From contig CM049307.1 of the NCBI GenBank assembly GCA_026874595.1, positions 3,061,579 through 3,125,578 on the forward strand: a stretch of DNA of 64,000 nt, read 5' to 3'. Source of the DNA: Sipunculus nudus. Taxonomy: Eukaryota > Annelida > Sipuncula > Golfingiida > Sipunculidae. The notes below the pieces were generated by a model. That model was not told where the DNA came from. It did not search any database and saw only the letters and a list, made by a program, of their open reading frames with translations. This document shows positions 34,887-46,429 of the stretch, one piece after another. Both the position numbers and the translations under genes were made by a program. Position 1 is the first letter of the stretch. The number at the start of each line of letters is the position of its first letter.

Positions 34887-35107
34887 TCTGGATCCAAAAG
34901 TAAAAGAAAATGAGATACATTCGTAGTAAATTATAGTATAAAGGAACTTTGTTATTTCAACTGATAAATATAGTTTATGGATTTGTTTTCTTTACATTTC
35001 TATGTATATGTGTAGTGTTATGACTGTTAAATTTTTGAATTTCATGTACTGTCTTTTCTTGTAATGTCTTATTATATATGTACTGTATTGTTTTGGTAAT
35101 AAAAAAA

Positions 35108-35129
35108 ATTACAAGCAAAATGAAATTAT
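35108..35129. repeat. Target-site duplication, right copy
   Basis: ATTACAAGCAAAATG then AAATTAT, directly after the A8 tail. Partner of 30073-30094. Confidence 0.85.
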
Positions 35130-35579
35130 CGCAGTATTTTTTCCTGAAATATAAGACTTGAATTACGCTGAACGATTCCAAGAGAGAAAGGAATTTATAA
35201 GTATTCATATTGAGGAATCGACTATGAACTGTGTGAGGTGTTCACGAACTCTGCATCGAAAATGTCATATTATATCATTAAAGTACATTTATATGCAAAT
35301 CCTTTTTGGTTGTTGCATATTTTTACATGTCGATCATAACAACAAAATAAAAAAATGCGTTTCCTTAAAAGAAGTGTTTTATTTTAAGTGAAATGATTTA
35401 AAATACTTACAGGATACAAGATTAAATATGATTTTTCAAGTTACCCACTTTCTATGAGAAATGCTTTTATAATTTTTCATATTTTTTGCCAAAACTGTTT
35501 CCGTAAAATATGGACTATGACTGGTTTTTAATTTATCCTAAGCGTATAATATGACATCCCACACTGCATTGAAGGTATA

Positions 35580-35802
35580 AAGAACCGTACGCATGGGGTT
35601 CTGCCAATAACCTGTCAACGTGCCCTACTCAGTCCATCGTGAAAAACCTTGGAACCCTACAGGTTCAATCAAAAACCCCTTTAGGGAGGTTCCAGACAGA
35701 ACCCTGTCTTCAAGGTTCCAGCTGAACATTTAAAGCTTCCTTACTCAGTCCACTCCGAAGAACCCTTTTGGGTTCTAGCTGGAACCCTTTTTTCTTAGAG
35801 TG
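35580..35802. repeat. GGTTC/GAACC-rich right subterminal region
   Basis: At least ten GGTTC or GAACC(C) motifs in 220 bp, and two ACTCAGTCCA motifs (35628, 35744). The last 21 bases are the exact inverse of 23066-23086. It looks like a transposon end with multiple transposase-binding motifs. Confidence 0.7.
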
Positions 35803-38800
35803 CAATTTGTCAAATTGTTTGGTTTCAAAATAATTCTTTTGACGTCTATGAAGGTATGCACGATTGAATGAGTGATATACCCGAAGTATTATCTGAATTA
35901 TGAAAATGATCTTGTAAAGGCGTCCAGTTCAGTAAATAATCACAGGATTCACTAGTATGTCTAAGAGGAAAGCTTATCATATAGTTGTAATCAAGGTAAC
36001 AGATAAAAAAAAATTCACCTGTAGGTGGAGTAAATCATATTTTAATTACGATCTTTGATATCTAGGGTCTTGAGCACGAACCATCAATTTTGGCACACGA
36101 CCAATCCGTTTGTAAGATTAAAAATGGTTCATGGTTTATTTAACAAATCACCCAACCAAATGATCAATGCAAATTTAATTCGAAAGATTGAAAGCAACTG
36201 CTAATGTAAACAAATGAAAACAAAGTTAATCAATAATGAAATAAAGATCTTGAAAAGTGGTGTCAAGAAAGCATGCATATTTCCTCTCACTCTTGAAAAT
36301 ACGTAAACCGGACCTTTCATTTGTAGTAAAATCGACTCAAAACTGCAGTATCCTGACTTGAACGTTTATACTGCGGGTTGTCAAGATCTGGAACTGACTG
36401 TAAGAGCCACCATTTCAGGTGAGCCATCTCAGTTTCATGCGACTTCTAACACACACATACAGAGAAAGTCCGTGTCCAGCTGCAGGTATATTCAAATCAC
36501 ACTGTTGTACGGTTAGAGCTCGAATCTGCCGAGGAGTAGCTACACAAACAATTATCCCTAAGTCTTGTAATCATCAAAATTAAATCACTGTTCCCTTTTG
36601 ATAAAAACACAGATTCAGTGCAGATTTTATAAAAAAAAAAAAATTTACATCTTGACAAGATGAAAAAAGTATTACATATCAACTATTCTTTAACCAATAC
36701 TTAGGAATGGTTACACATGAGTGGACGATAAATGATACCTGATATATATTCAGATATCTCCCAATTACGTCAGCACAAGATCTTATTACTCTCCAGGGAA
36801 TGCGGAAGACTTGACGTGACATATGTTTACACCTTACCCAGGAGTATCTCAAACTAAATTACGTGAGAAGAACAGGTGAAAGCAACGCCGTTGATAGTGA
36901 GGACAGTGCACCTTTCTTACCAGAAGCCGTGAAACGCAGGCCCCCTGAAGTCTAGTTTTCTTTTCAGTGCGCCTGTGAGATAACGATAGTCTTTAATAGA
37001 ACATACTGGTTGTAATTGTGCAAGGTCTGAGTAAACTTCAAAGTAACCTGTTGTTAGTATGAACAAGTTAATCAAGATGTTATCTTACAACAAGTAAAAA
37101 ATCAAAATGTTTATAACAAATTGGGCATATTGCATATTATAGAAGAGATTGTCCTAAGAATATATGTGAACTTGTGACCAAATATCTATCATCTTTTAAG
37201 TGTCTAGATGAATTAATATACATCTTTCAATAGAACTGAATATTCTTCTGGGCCTAAAATGGTATTGTTCAAAGAGAAGATTTGCCTGTCTCGCCCATTT
37301 ACCCCGCATGATCGGGGCTCCCCTTTTGAAGATAAGAAACGTGATGCTGCCAGTGCCGGTCTCTCATGTCAATCACTTTCTTCTTCAGCATCTCCTGTCA
37401 ACATGCAAAAATCCATCAGGAAAACACATTGTTCATTTTTGTCTTATCCCCAATGCGCTTGAATCCCATACATGTTTTGATTAACTATGTGGCAAGAATA
37501 TTATGGAAGAAGAAAAAGTAGTCCGTGACCACATGTACACCTCCGCCGGGTTTGTATTACACAGGAAATGCAAGCCTAGAGGAAAGTGTGTCACAGTTCA
37601 TCAGCGTCATTGCTGGATTATAGGTGAGCTCTGTAACCAAGGCGGTCTCCAGTAATACCAGGGAATGACAGGGATAAAGAAATCACCCATCTCACAATGG
37701 TGTAGAACCCTTTCAATAAAAGCAGGTATGACGGATCAAGATAACTATCAAACTTTAATGGACTGTCCCGTAGGTGTTACCCTAACTCTCCACATGACTC
37801 TTCATACCTTATGAGTAACAGACAAAATATCTAAGACAAAAACATATTACGATACCACAATAAAATATTATTAATCATTACATGTACGATACGATTCTCT
37901 CAAACTTGTATATATCATGCAAGTGTCAGAAATTTGATGGCGATGTTTCAGATCCCTCAGTCATTGTCAATATACGTATGGGAGAGAGAAAACTTGTTAT
38001 AAATAATCTCTGCATCTGATACAAGAAACAACCTGTTATAACATCTGCTCTGGTTTACATGTACTTGTGGTCTTGTTACAATCCTCCACTGGGCTTGTAT
38101 ACAAAATATTTACGCCTGACTCCAGTCACAACCAGCTGTATTGGTTTCATTAAATCAACCGCTCCCAGCTATGAAACATGGTAGTCAAGCCAGAACATGT
38201 TCTAGACAGCCCTGATATCAATGACGTATTATGGTACACTCTCCTGGGTCTGGCATTATGTATGTCGAATATTTCTAAGATTTCTCTTGGATATAACCCG
38301 ATATAAATAAGTGTTTAGGTTGAATTATTTATTCAAAGGTAATTTAAGAGTGATCTACTTGAAGAGGCAATAGTAAGAAACAGCTCCTTTCCAAAGGTCT
38401 GCTCATTAAAATTATTTATTTCAAAATACCAATTATAAAGACCAGTGAATACACGTTTTTTTAATTTTATTTTTAATTTTTGGAATTACCAAACTTATGT
38501 ACAGTCGACTATACAAAGATTCGGCCTACGGTGAAAAACATGGAAATTGTAGTGAAAGAGGCCTTTAATATTGGCAGTGGTTTTCTGAAACTAAACACAT
38601 ACATTTTATCATTATATCCCAGGCCATTATATGGCTTAACATAAAAATAACGCATCTTCGTATAGTCATGTCCGCCCCTTTCAGTACCTAACATGGCCAC
38701 CAGTCTCATCTGACTTTCTTGACTCTGAATTAGTCATCAAGAAATCCTCGTAAAAGAACTTCTGTTGCTATACCCTGGCGTGGGTGATAAAAGGCAGTGT

Positions 38801-39840
38801 CGTTGACCGACCAACAGTACCAGTCAAGGACGAACACCATGCCGGAGACGATTCTCTACAGAGGTGTGTCGTATACCCTGATATGTGTCCATCAGATATA
38901 GATGAAGAAGTCTAAATGGGAAGGATGAACAGTACCAGCAAAGAACGTCCTCCTTAAACAGTGAGAACAGTCCTGTTCAAAAGTCAATATAAAATTAGCT
39001 TGTGCTATTTTGGTAAGGTTAAACAGGGTTTATAGATATTGGTTCTCCGTTGTTTCTCCTTTGTGAACGTTTCTAGTGTCAAGTCAGTTTATACGACCTG
39101 CCTTTACTCTAGTAAAATACAGACCCCGGAGGTGGATCGACAAAATGATCTGCAACCGATTAAGAAAACGAACATGTGCATTAAATTCCTGTAAAAATCT
39201 GCATATGGAACATGAGTATGCTTACTCCCATTCGTATTAACTGATTTTCAATCCTGCTTTATTTAATAATAACCCACCTCCTTAATGAGCAAAATATATT
39301 ATTATACTGCATTATGCCGGGTGTTTTAATCACGGTACATTTTCCCGGTTGATGGGATTGTTCCTGTTTCCGTTTGATGAACTAAGGTGTCACTCTGAAT
39401 ACGTAGTATAAGTAGTACCTCTTCAGTAATATATTACGGCCCAGACAAGCGTGTGAGTGACAGTGGTAGTTCTATCAAAGACTGAGACGATAATCTAGAT
39501 CATGTACAAAGCCTGTTTAGCCTCAACCCTTAGGGAGAGAAGGATTACAGGGATTAATGATTCTTTTCTGTATTGAGTATAAAGGTACAGTTCTTTTTTT
39601 GGGGTGGTGGTGGTGTTTGAGGAGGGGCAATTGTTCCCTGGAGTGTTAACATATTCTCTGTTTTCTTGTTTTAGGCTGTCCATGTTTGAACCAAAGCTCA
39701 CGTGTGACGATTGGTACCTGATGGATATTTTTTTTACCATGACCTAATTTTCTTCTTGTGAGCAGGGATACTTTTTGAGAGTTTACAATGCACCTTCCTA
39801 TATATACATATTTACAACTGTCCTACTAATCCAAATAAAT
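35803..39840. other. Anonymous AT-rich DNA, no supported gene
   Basis: Only short open frames (60-81 codons), none with recognisable motifs. No array or mobile end found. The 67-codon frame at 37259-37462 is serine-rich and not distinctive. Confidence 0.55.
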
Positions 39841-39842
39841 CT

Positions 39843-39847
<5 letters not shown>

Positions 39848-39919
<72 letters not shown>

Positions 39920-40060
39920 CCCTCCATTGTAAAGTGCTCTATGGTCTACAGACTAGGCCAGAGCGATATAACACTGAAGAAAACAGCACTGTAAATTCAC
40001 TACAGTCTGTTTCACGGGATGCGACCCGATCATCAGATGAATGTGGTTAGAATGCTAAAC
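39848..40060. mobile_element. Dispersed repeat with AT/GA tract, copy 2
   Basis: (AT)n 39848-39880, (AG)n 39881-39918, then a CCCTCC…GTAAAGTGCTCTATGG…AGACTAGGCC block (39919-39968) and the hammerhead-like block (39971-40045). Both blocks are shared with 20761-21042, where the first one is inverted. The 52-bp minisatellite starts about 40 bp after it. Confidence 0.65.
39971..40045 (-). ncRNA. Hammerhead-ribozyme-like motif, copy 2 (intact core)
   Basis: On the minus strand: CTGATGA (40030-40036), helix II CGGG/CCCG with loop TCGCAT, then GAAAC, then helix III (CAG-ACTGTA … TACAGT-G-CTG, 7-nt loop), then GTT as a possible cleavage triplet. Both catalytic core strings (CTGATGA and GAAA) are present, unlike copy 1. 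Against it: the first pair of helix II would be U-U, and helix I pairs only poorly (CAC with GTG across an internal loop). Type I hammerheads of this kind are known in Penelope-like elements and animal retrozymes. Confidence 0.5.
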
Positions 40061-40080
40061 CAACGGCCTGGGACTGGCCA

Positions 40081-41237
40081 CTACAACCCATTACCATACC
40101 TATATGTATATTTAATTGTTTGCCATGTAGGGCCTGCTGATTTACCGTCTCTCTATGTATATTTAATTGTTTGCCGTGTAGGGCCTGCTGGTTTACCGTC
40201 TCTCTATGTATATTTGAATTGTTGGCCGTGTAGGGCCTGCTGGTTTACCGTCTCTCTATGTATATTTCAATTGTTTGCCATGTAGGGCCTGCTGGTTTAC
40301 CGTCTCTCTATGTATATTTCAATTGTTTGCCGTGTAGGGCCTGCTGGTGTACCGTCTCTCTATGTATATTTCAATTGTTTGCCGTGTAGGGCCTGCTGGT
40401 GTACCGTCTCTCTATGTATATTTCAATTGTTTGCCGTGTAGGGCCTGCTGGTGTACCGTCTCTCTATGTATATTTCAATTGTTTGCCGTGTAGGGCCTGC
40501 TGGTGTACCGTCTCTCTATGTATATTTCAATTGTTTGCCGTGTAGGGCCTGCTGGTTTACCGTCTCTCTATGTATATTTCAATTGTTTGCCGTGTAGGGC
40601 CTGCTGGTTTACCGTCTCTCTATGTATATTTCAATTGTTTGCCGTGTAGGGCCTGCTGGTTTACCGTCTCTCTATGTATATTTCAATTGTTTGCCGTGTA
40701 GGGCCTGCTGGTTTACCGTCTCTCTATGTATATTTCAATTGTTTGCCGTGTAGGGCCTGCTGGTTTACCGTCCCTCTATGTATATTTCAATTGTTTGCCG
40801 TGTAGGGCCTGCTGGTTTACCGTCCCTCTATGTATATTTCAATTGTTTGCCGTGTAGGGCCTGCTGGTTTACCGTCCCTCTATGTATATTTCAATTGTTT
40901 GCCGTGTAGGGCCTGCTGGTTTACCGTCCCTCTATGTATATTTCAATTGTTTGCCGTGTAGGGCCTGCTGGTTTACCGTCTCTCTATGTATATTTCAATT
41001 GTTTGCCGTGTAGGGCCTGCTGGTTTACCGTCTCTCTATGTATATTTCAATTGTTTGCCGTGTAGGGCCTGCTGGTTTACCCTCTCTCTATGTATATTTC
41101 AATTGTTTGCCGTGTAGGGCCTGCTGGTTTACCGTCTCTCTATGTATATTTGAATTGTTGGCCGTGTAGGGCCTGCTGGTTTACCGTCTCTCTATGTATA
41201 TTTCAATTGTTTGCCATGTAGGGCCTGCTGGTTTACC
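40081..41237 (+). repeat. Minisatellite, 52-bp unit, about 22 copies
   Basis: The unit is TATGTATATTTCAATTGTTT then GCCGTGTAGGGCCTGCTGGT then TTACCGTCTCTC. Copies are almost identical; sub-families with GTGTACC or CCGTCCCTC lie in contiguous blocks, showing local amplification. The first and last few copies (TTTGAATTGTTGG variant) are the most divergent and resemble each other. Confidence 0.98.
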
Positions 41238-44070
41238 ATAATATGCCGACTTATACGTTTGTTATTTATTCAAGTGTGTTCTTTGGAGGGAGTCACTCAC
41301 TCTCCGCGTAATATTGTGATTACTGCTGTTGGCGGAAATAATTGGAAACGTATGAACTGAGGCAATAGCGCGGGCCTCGGCATGACTTTCTCCCACACAC
41401 TCTGAGTAAGACCCGCTTGTCTACTTTCAATGGCGACTGGATGGCAGTAATTTGTTCTGATAGAGAGTGCTATCTATGGGAAACCTCCCGTTCGGCTGCC
41501 ACGTGGTCTTAAATTTCCTTCTGAAATCTCAAACCAGTTTATGTACATTGAAATAAGAGTGTGATTCAATAAGATTAACTGTATTGGCGCATTTCGGATG
41601 GAGACAGAATTCTATTCAATAGGTCTTTTCTTAAGAACAGGTTGTTAAATCAAAGAGTATTCGATTATCAATCTGTCACGACTTAATATTGTATCGGTTC
41701 TTTGATTAATTCAATTTTATATCAGATGGATTTTTTTCTTTACATTTATATTTCATTACATGGAAAGCTATCAGGTCAAAGGTAAAAGGAAAACCCATGC
41801 ACTGAAAAAATGTGTAAAACTTGTGATGTCAGAATGTTTTTCATTGCTAACTGAAATAAACTCATATTCATCCCCATCTATATTTCCTTAGCAATAATCA
41901 GTCCTGATGGTTTCTCCATGCTGATATGTAGTTTGGGTTTCCTTCCACGAATTACAGTCCATGTGTAACACTTGTCCCAATCAGACAGTTTGGCCGAGAA
42001 GTTTTGCAAACCGGACAGCGTAAAAATACAACCGACAGAGAACCCCGTCAGGGAACAACAAGACGTGCGCTGATTACCAACCGACCTGGACTCAGTTTGG
42101 CATGAATGTCACTTTCCTGGAAGATTTTGTCATTGTTCCTAGAAAAAACATTGACTGACTGCCCGACTCCCGTCTCATCAGCCCGTGTCATTGGAATTTG
42201 TGAGTAAACTACCTAATAGCGGGCTCGCAAAGGTCCTGTAGGATAACCGAACATCAAAACAGGAACTCTTATTCTTTTTTATCTTTCTCTCTTCCTCTCG
42301 TTTAAGCTGCCGCTATGCATTTAAACAGCACTTTATAGTAGCTACACTGCCCAAGGATGTCTGTACTTTGGCATATTTGTCCCATAGTATATTTTGTAAG
42401 AAGACCTATAGAGACTTTAACTTAGGCATAAAAACTATTTTCTGCAAAATGAAAGGATTCCATCCCGACTTTTATCAGCAACTGCGTCCTGGGACCATAC
42501 ATAACGGTTTCAACGATTGTTTTTTAGAAACGGAATGTCTTAAATACTGATATTACTATGCTGTTTTAAAAATGGACTATGCAGTGGAAGATAAGAAAGA
42601 GGTCTTAAAATGTGTGATCTTCATGGATCACACATCTCAGCCATGGACACTCGAGCCCTGATGTTGGCGTCCGGTTACTTCCCTCGATAGTTTTCCTAAA
42701 TGATACATTGCATGTAATGCTTGTAAATGATATATTTATCCAATAAAATACTTGAAACAGGCATGATTAAAACCTTAACATCAGACAAAAATAAAAGTTG
42801 ATATCGCAAGCAAATTTTATAACAGAGACAATATAAACAATATCATAGTACGTGATATATTTTAGATTTTATGAATTATTGAAACATTCATGCGACACAA
42901 GGAAAATGTATAGCAGTCATGGGGACATTGGACCCACGCATAATTTTGCCAGAGAGACTAGCGTATATATCTGAGTGTTGGAAAAGAAGAACAAAAGAGA
43001 AATATTTAAGTTGAAGAACAATAAACAGAAGTTTAAATAAACAGAAGTTTATTGCGGCCTTTTTGTATGAGATATAAATTTTAAATAACAAAATATTAGT
43101 AGTTTAATTGAAGGGAAATCTTAAATCAAAGGAGACACGTAAAAGTTTTGCTGAAGTCGCTGGGATAAAATTAAACGAATTAACGGTAATTTGAATTACA
43201 TAACAAAAGAATCCGTCAATACTTAAAACAGGATAAAACATATAAACTCAATACAAATCTTAACAAATGACTACAAGTAACAATAACCAAAAATACATTC
43301 GTTTCTCCTCTAGACATTATCCAACCACAACCTATGTATAAAGGGACTAACATCACATCCACTTACAAGCAGCCTTGTCAAGTCAGCTTGATATTACCTT
43401 GTACCCAATTCAATATTTTTAGATCTTAGCTTCTCATCTCCTTCTCCTCTGTTTGTACACATCGCTTGCGTGACAAGTTTACAAAAATAGAAATATGTCT
43501 TCAAGTCCGAACCGTGAGAACAAAATCGTTGTTAATAGTATTAGTTAAAGTTATGGGGCGATTTTATTTAAGCTTTGTAATCGAACATGTGACTTATCCG
43601 GTGTCAACATAAAATAATTACCTGGTCGTTGCCTTTGGATATAGTATAAAACTTCTGAAAGGTTGTTACACAAATGTAATGCTCAATTGCCTTGCACATC
43701 CATAATTTTCGAGAGACCCAATGTTTAAATAGAGAAGAAGTCGCCATGATTGTATGAAGTATCCCACAGTCCTTTGCGACGGGATTTAGACTGGGACGAT
43801 GTGGGCGTTAATAAGGAACTGTGCAGGGTACCAGTTGATCATCGTCCGCTCACAACAAGTTCCTAAATTGTGTTATGCTTAAATCACGGCGGGCTTACAA
43901 GGATCTTAGGTGATAATGTTTCATTAAAATATTAAGGTTAGAATATGGTTATGTTGCCAGAAAGAGTCATTTACTACCAAAGACACGACCGGACGTATTT
44001 TGATGTGTATATTTACCTCTTTCGTTTTTTTTTTTTTTTGTATTTTCTACAATTTTCCCATTAAACGGCC
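41238..44070. other. Anonymous DNA, no supported gene
   Basis: Short open frames only (60-67 codons). No tandem array or mobile end seen apart from a short AAACAGAAGTTTA duplication near 43025-43050. Confidence 0.5.
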
Positions 44071-44078
44071 ACAGTGTA

Positions 44079-44248
44079 CAGATAAAATCACAGTGGTGGA
44101 TTCCGCAACAAGGATAGGGGTGCCTTATTATCGACCTACATATCTATGCCTAAATTTCAAAATGTCCCTATTTATATTTTTTGCATCGTGCCTTGTCTCT
44201 TCTGCATTATCGATCCCCACCCCGTCTTAAATCTTCGATCCGCCCCTG
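44079..44248. mobile_element. Short hAT-like MITE (tentative)
   Basis: ACAGTGTA (44071-44078) and ACAGTGTT (44249-44256) flank a 170-bp unit, a 7/8 match of the length typical of hAT duplications. The right end, complemented, begins CAGGGGCGGATCGAAG, a start common for hAT-type MITEs. The left end begins CAG and contains GGTGGATTCCG after an apparent insertion of about a dozen bases, so the inverted repeat is imperfect. Confidence 0.4.
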
Positions 44249-44431
44249 ACAGTGTTTCACACTGGGCTTTCAAAAATAGGACCCACAATGCACCGGGATT
44301 TCTAATGACACCATTGGCGTAGGTAGGACATGTAGTGAGGTTGGTAATGTGGTCCGTTCAAGTACATTAGATAAGAATACAGTTTATCGTACAAAATACC
44401 GTAGCTTCAAGGATAATTTCATAAACACGGT

Positions 44432-45778
44432 TGTCTTAGTGGTAAGGACTTCATGGTTGTTTGAGTGGTAAAAACTTCATGGTTGTTTTAGTAGTAAGGA
44501 CTTCATGGTTGTTTTAGTGGTATGGACTTCATGGTTGCAGTAGTGGTAAGGACTTCATGGTTGTTTAGTGGTAAGGACTTCATGATTGTTTAGTGGTAAG
44601 GACTTCATGGTTGTTTTAGTAGTAAGGACTTCAGGGTTGTTTTAGTAGTAAGGACTTAAGGGTTGTTTTAGTGGTAAGGACTTCATGGTTTGTAAAATGG
44701 AGAGGACTTCATGGTTGTTTTAGTGGTAAGGACTTCATGGTTGGTAAAGTGGAGAGGGCTTCATGGTTGTTTTAGTGGTAAGGACTTCATGGTTGTTTTA
44801 GTGGTAAGGACTTCATAGTTGGTAAAGTGGAGAGGACTTCATGGTTGTTTTAGTGGTAAGGACTTCATGGTTGCTGTAGTGGTAAGGAATTTATGGTTGT
44901 TATCGTGGAGAGGACTTCATGGTTGATATAGTGGAGAGGACTTCATGGTTGGTATAGTGGAGAGGACTTCATGGTTGGTATAGTGGTAAGGACTTCATGG
45001 TTGTTTTAGTGGTAAGGACTTCATGGTTGGTATAGTGGAGAGGACTTCATGGTTGGTAAAACGGAGAGGACTTCATGGTTGGTATAGTGGTAAGGACTTC
45101 ATGGTTTGTTTAGTGGTAAGGACTTCATGGTTGTTTTAGTGGTAAGGACTACATGGATGTTAAGTGGAAAGGACTTCATGATTGGTAAAGTAGAGAGGAC
45201 TCCATGGTTGGTATAGTGGAGAGGACTTCATGGTTGGTATAGTGGAGAGGACTTCATGGTTGGTATAGTGGTAAGGACTTCATGGTTTGTTTAGTGGTAA
45301 GGACTTCATGGTTTGTTTAGTGGTAAGGACTTCATGGATGTTTTAGTGGTAAGAACTTCATGATTGTTTTAGTGGTAAGGACTTCATGGTTTGTAAAATG
45401 GAGAGGACTTCATGGTTGTTTTAGTGGTAAGGACTTCATGGTTTGTAAAATGGAGAGGACTTCATGGTTGTTTTAGTGGTAAGGACTTCATGGTTGGTAA
45501 AGTGGAGAGGGCTTCATGGTTGTTTTAGTGGTAAGGACTTCAACTTTGTTTTAGTGGTAAGGACTTCATGGTTGGTAAAGTGGAGAGGACTTCATGGTTT
45601 GTTTAGTGGTAAGGACTTCATGGTTTGTAAAATGGAGAGTACTTCATGGTTGTTTTAGTGGTAAGGACTTCATGGTTGTTAAAGTGGAGAGGACTCCATG
45701 ATTGGTTTAGTTGTAAGGACTTCATGGTTGTTTAGTTTTAAGGACTTCATGTTTGCAGTAGTGATAAGGACTTCATGG
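44432..45778 (+). repeat. Minisatellite, 26-bp unit, about 51 copies
   Basis: The unit is GGTAAGGACTTCATGGTTGT plus TTTAGT. A second unit type, with GTATAGTGGAGA or GTAAAGTGGAGA in place of GTTTTAGTGGTA, is interspersed. Units vary in length by 1-2 bp. Short reading frames in it are artefacts. Confidence 0.97.
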
Positions 45779-46429
45779 AATAAGTCATATTGTGTAAGCA
45801 TGCGTATTTACATTGTAAACAGAAGTTGTTTTCTTGAAATTCATTTTTATTCTGAAGTTTGACAGTTTTAACAAGTAGTCCCGACAAAACTACAGTGCCT
45901 AACAGGAAGAGGTTCGTTTCGAGTAGAAACGTCCTCTGGCAGGAGGGTACCAACCTGTTTCAAGAAATAGGTGAGGAATCCCTTAAAAATACTTATGGTA
46001 ACAATGACGTGAGACATAACGTGGAACATTTATCAATTCTGACTGAAAAGTGCCATAATCTGACGTAGCTTAGATAAAACATTCCAAATGCTGCTGGCAC
46101 TACGACAAAGAGAATGTGTTGTTCCCTCTTCACGGTGCTACCATGTACCAAATTCATTAAAAAAAACACCCAGTTACAAAACTTACGGATAAACGACAAA
46201 AGATTATTGCCATGGTTATTTGTTAATGTGAAAACCAAAACCTAGACGACCATAGGTCGAACGCTTGCCGGAAATTGAAACGATAGACAGACGGACAGAT
46301 AGAAGACACTGTGAGTTTTCTATCAATGGAATGTTTTCTATCAGGGCCGTTGCTGAGAAGTTGTGACCCGTAGATTGACATATCAGACAAAAGAACAAGC
46401 AGGCAGACAAAGCTGACAACAAATGACGA

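Larger units (their letters stand above)
30095..35107 (+). mobile_element. L1/Tx1-like element with 5' inversion (twin priming)
   Basis: A 5.0-kb insertion flanked by a 22-bp duplication. From the left edge to about 31.87 kb the element lies on the minus strand (endonuclease start near 30767, running left). From 31873 it lies on the plus strand (end of endonuclease, RT, zinc knuckle) and ends in a run of eight A next to the right duplication. The same ORF2 position appears at both breakpoints: the inverted part stops at CAAATAATTCC read on the minus strand, and the plus part starts at CAAATAATTCC (31873-31883). The target duplication ends AATTAT, complementary to ATAATT of the element at that point, the microhomology expected when the second target strand primes internally. 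Confidence 0.85.
23066..35802. mobile_element. 12.7-kb interval bounded by perfect 21-bp inverted repeats
   Basis: CACTCTAAGAAAAAAGGGTT (plus one more base) begins at 23066, and its exact complement ends at 35802. Both ends continue inward with many GGTTC/GAACC motifs (left about 23066-23240, right about 35580-35802), as in transposons with transposase-binding subterminal repeats. No convincing target duplication flanks the ends (only CA on each side), and no transposase is recognised. Two readings remain: one large element carrying a spliced gene, or two separate short elements of one family in opposite orientation. Confidence 0.5.
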
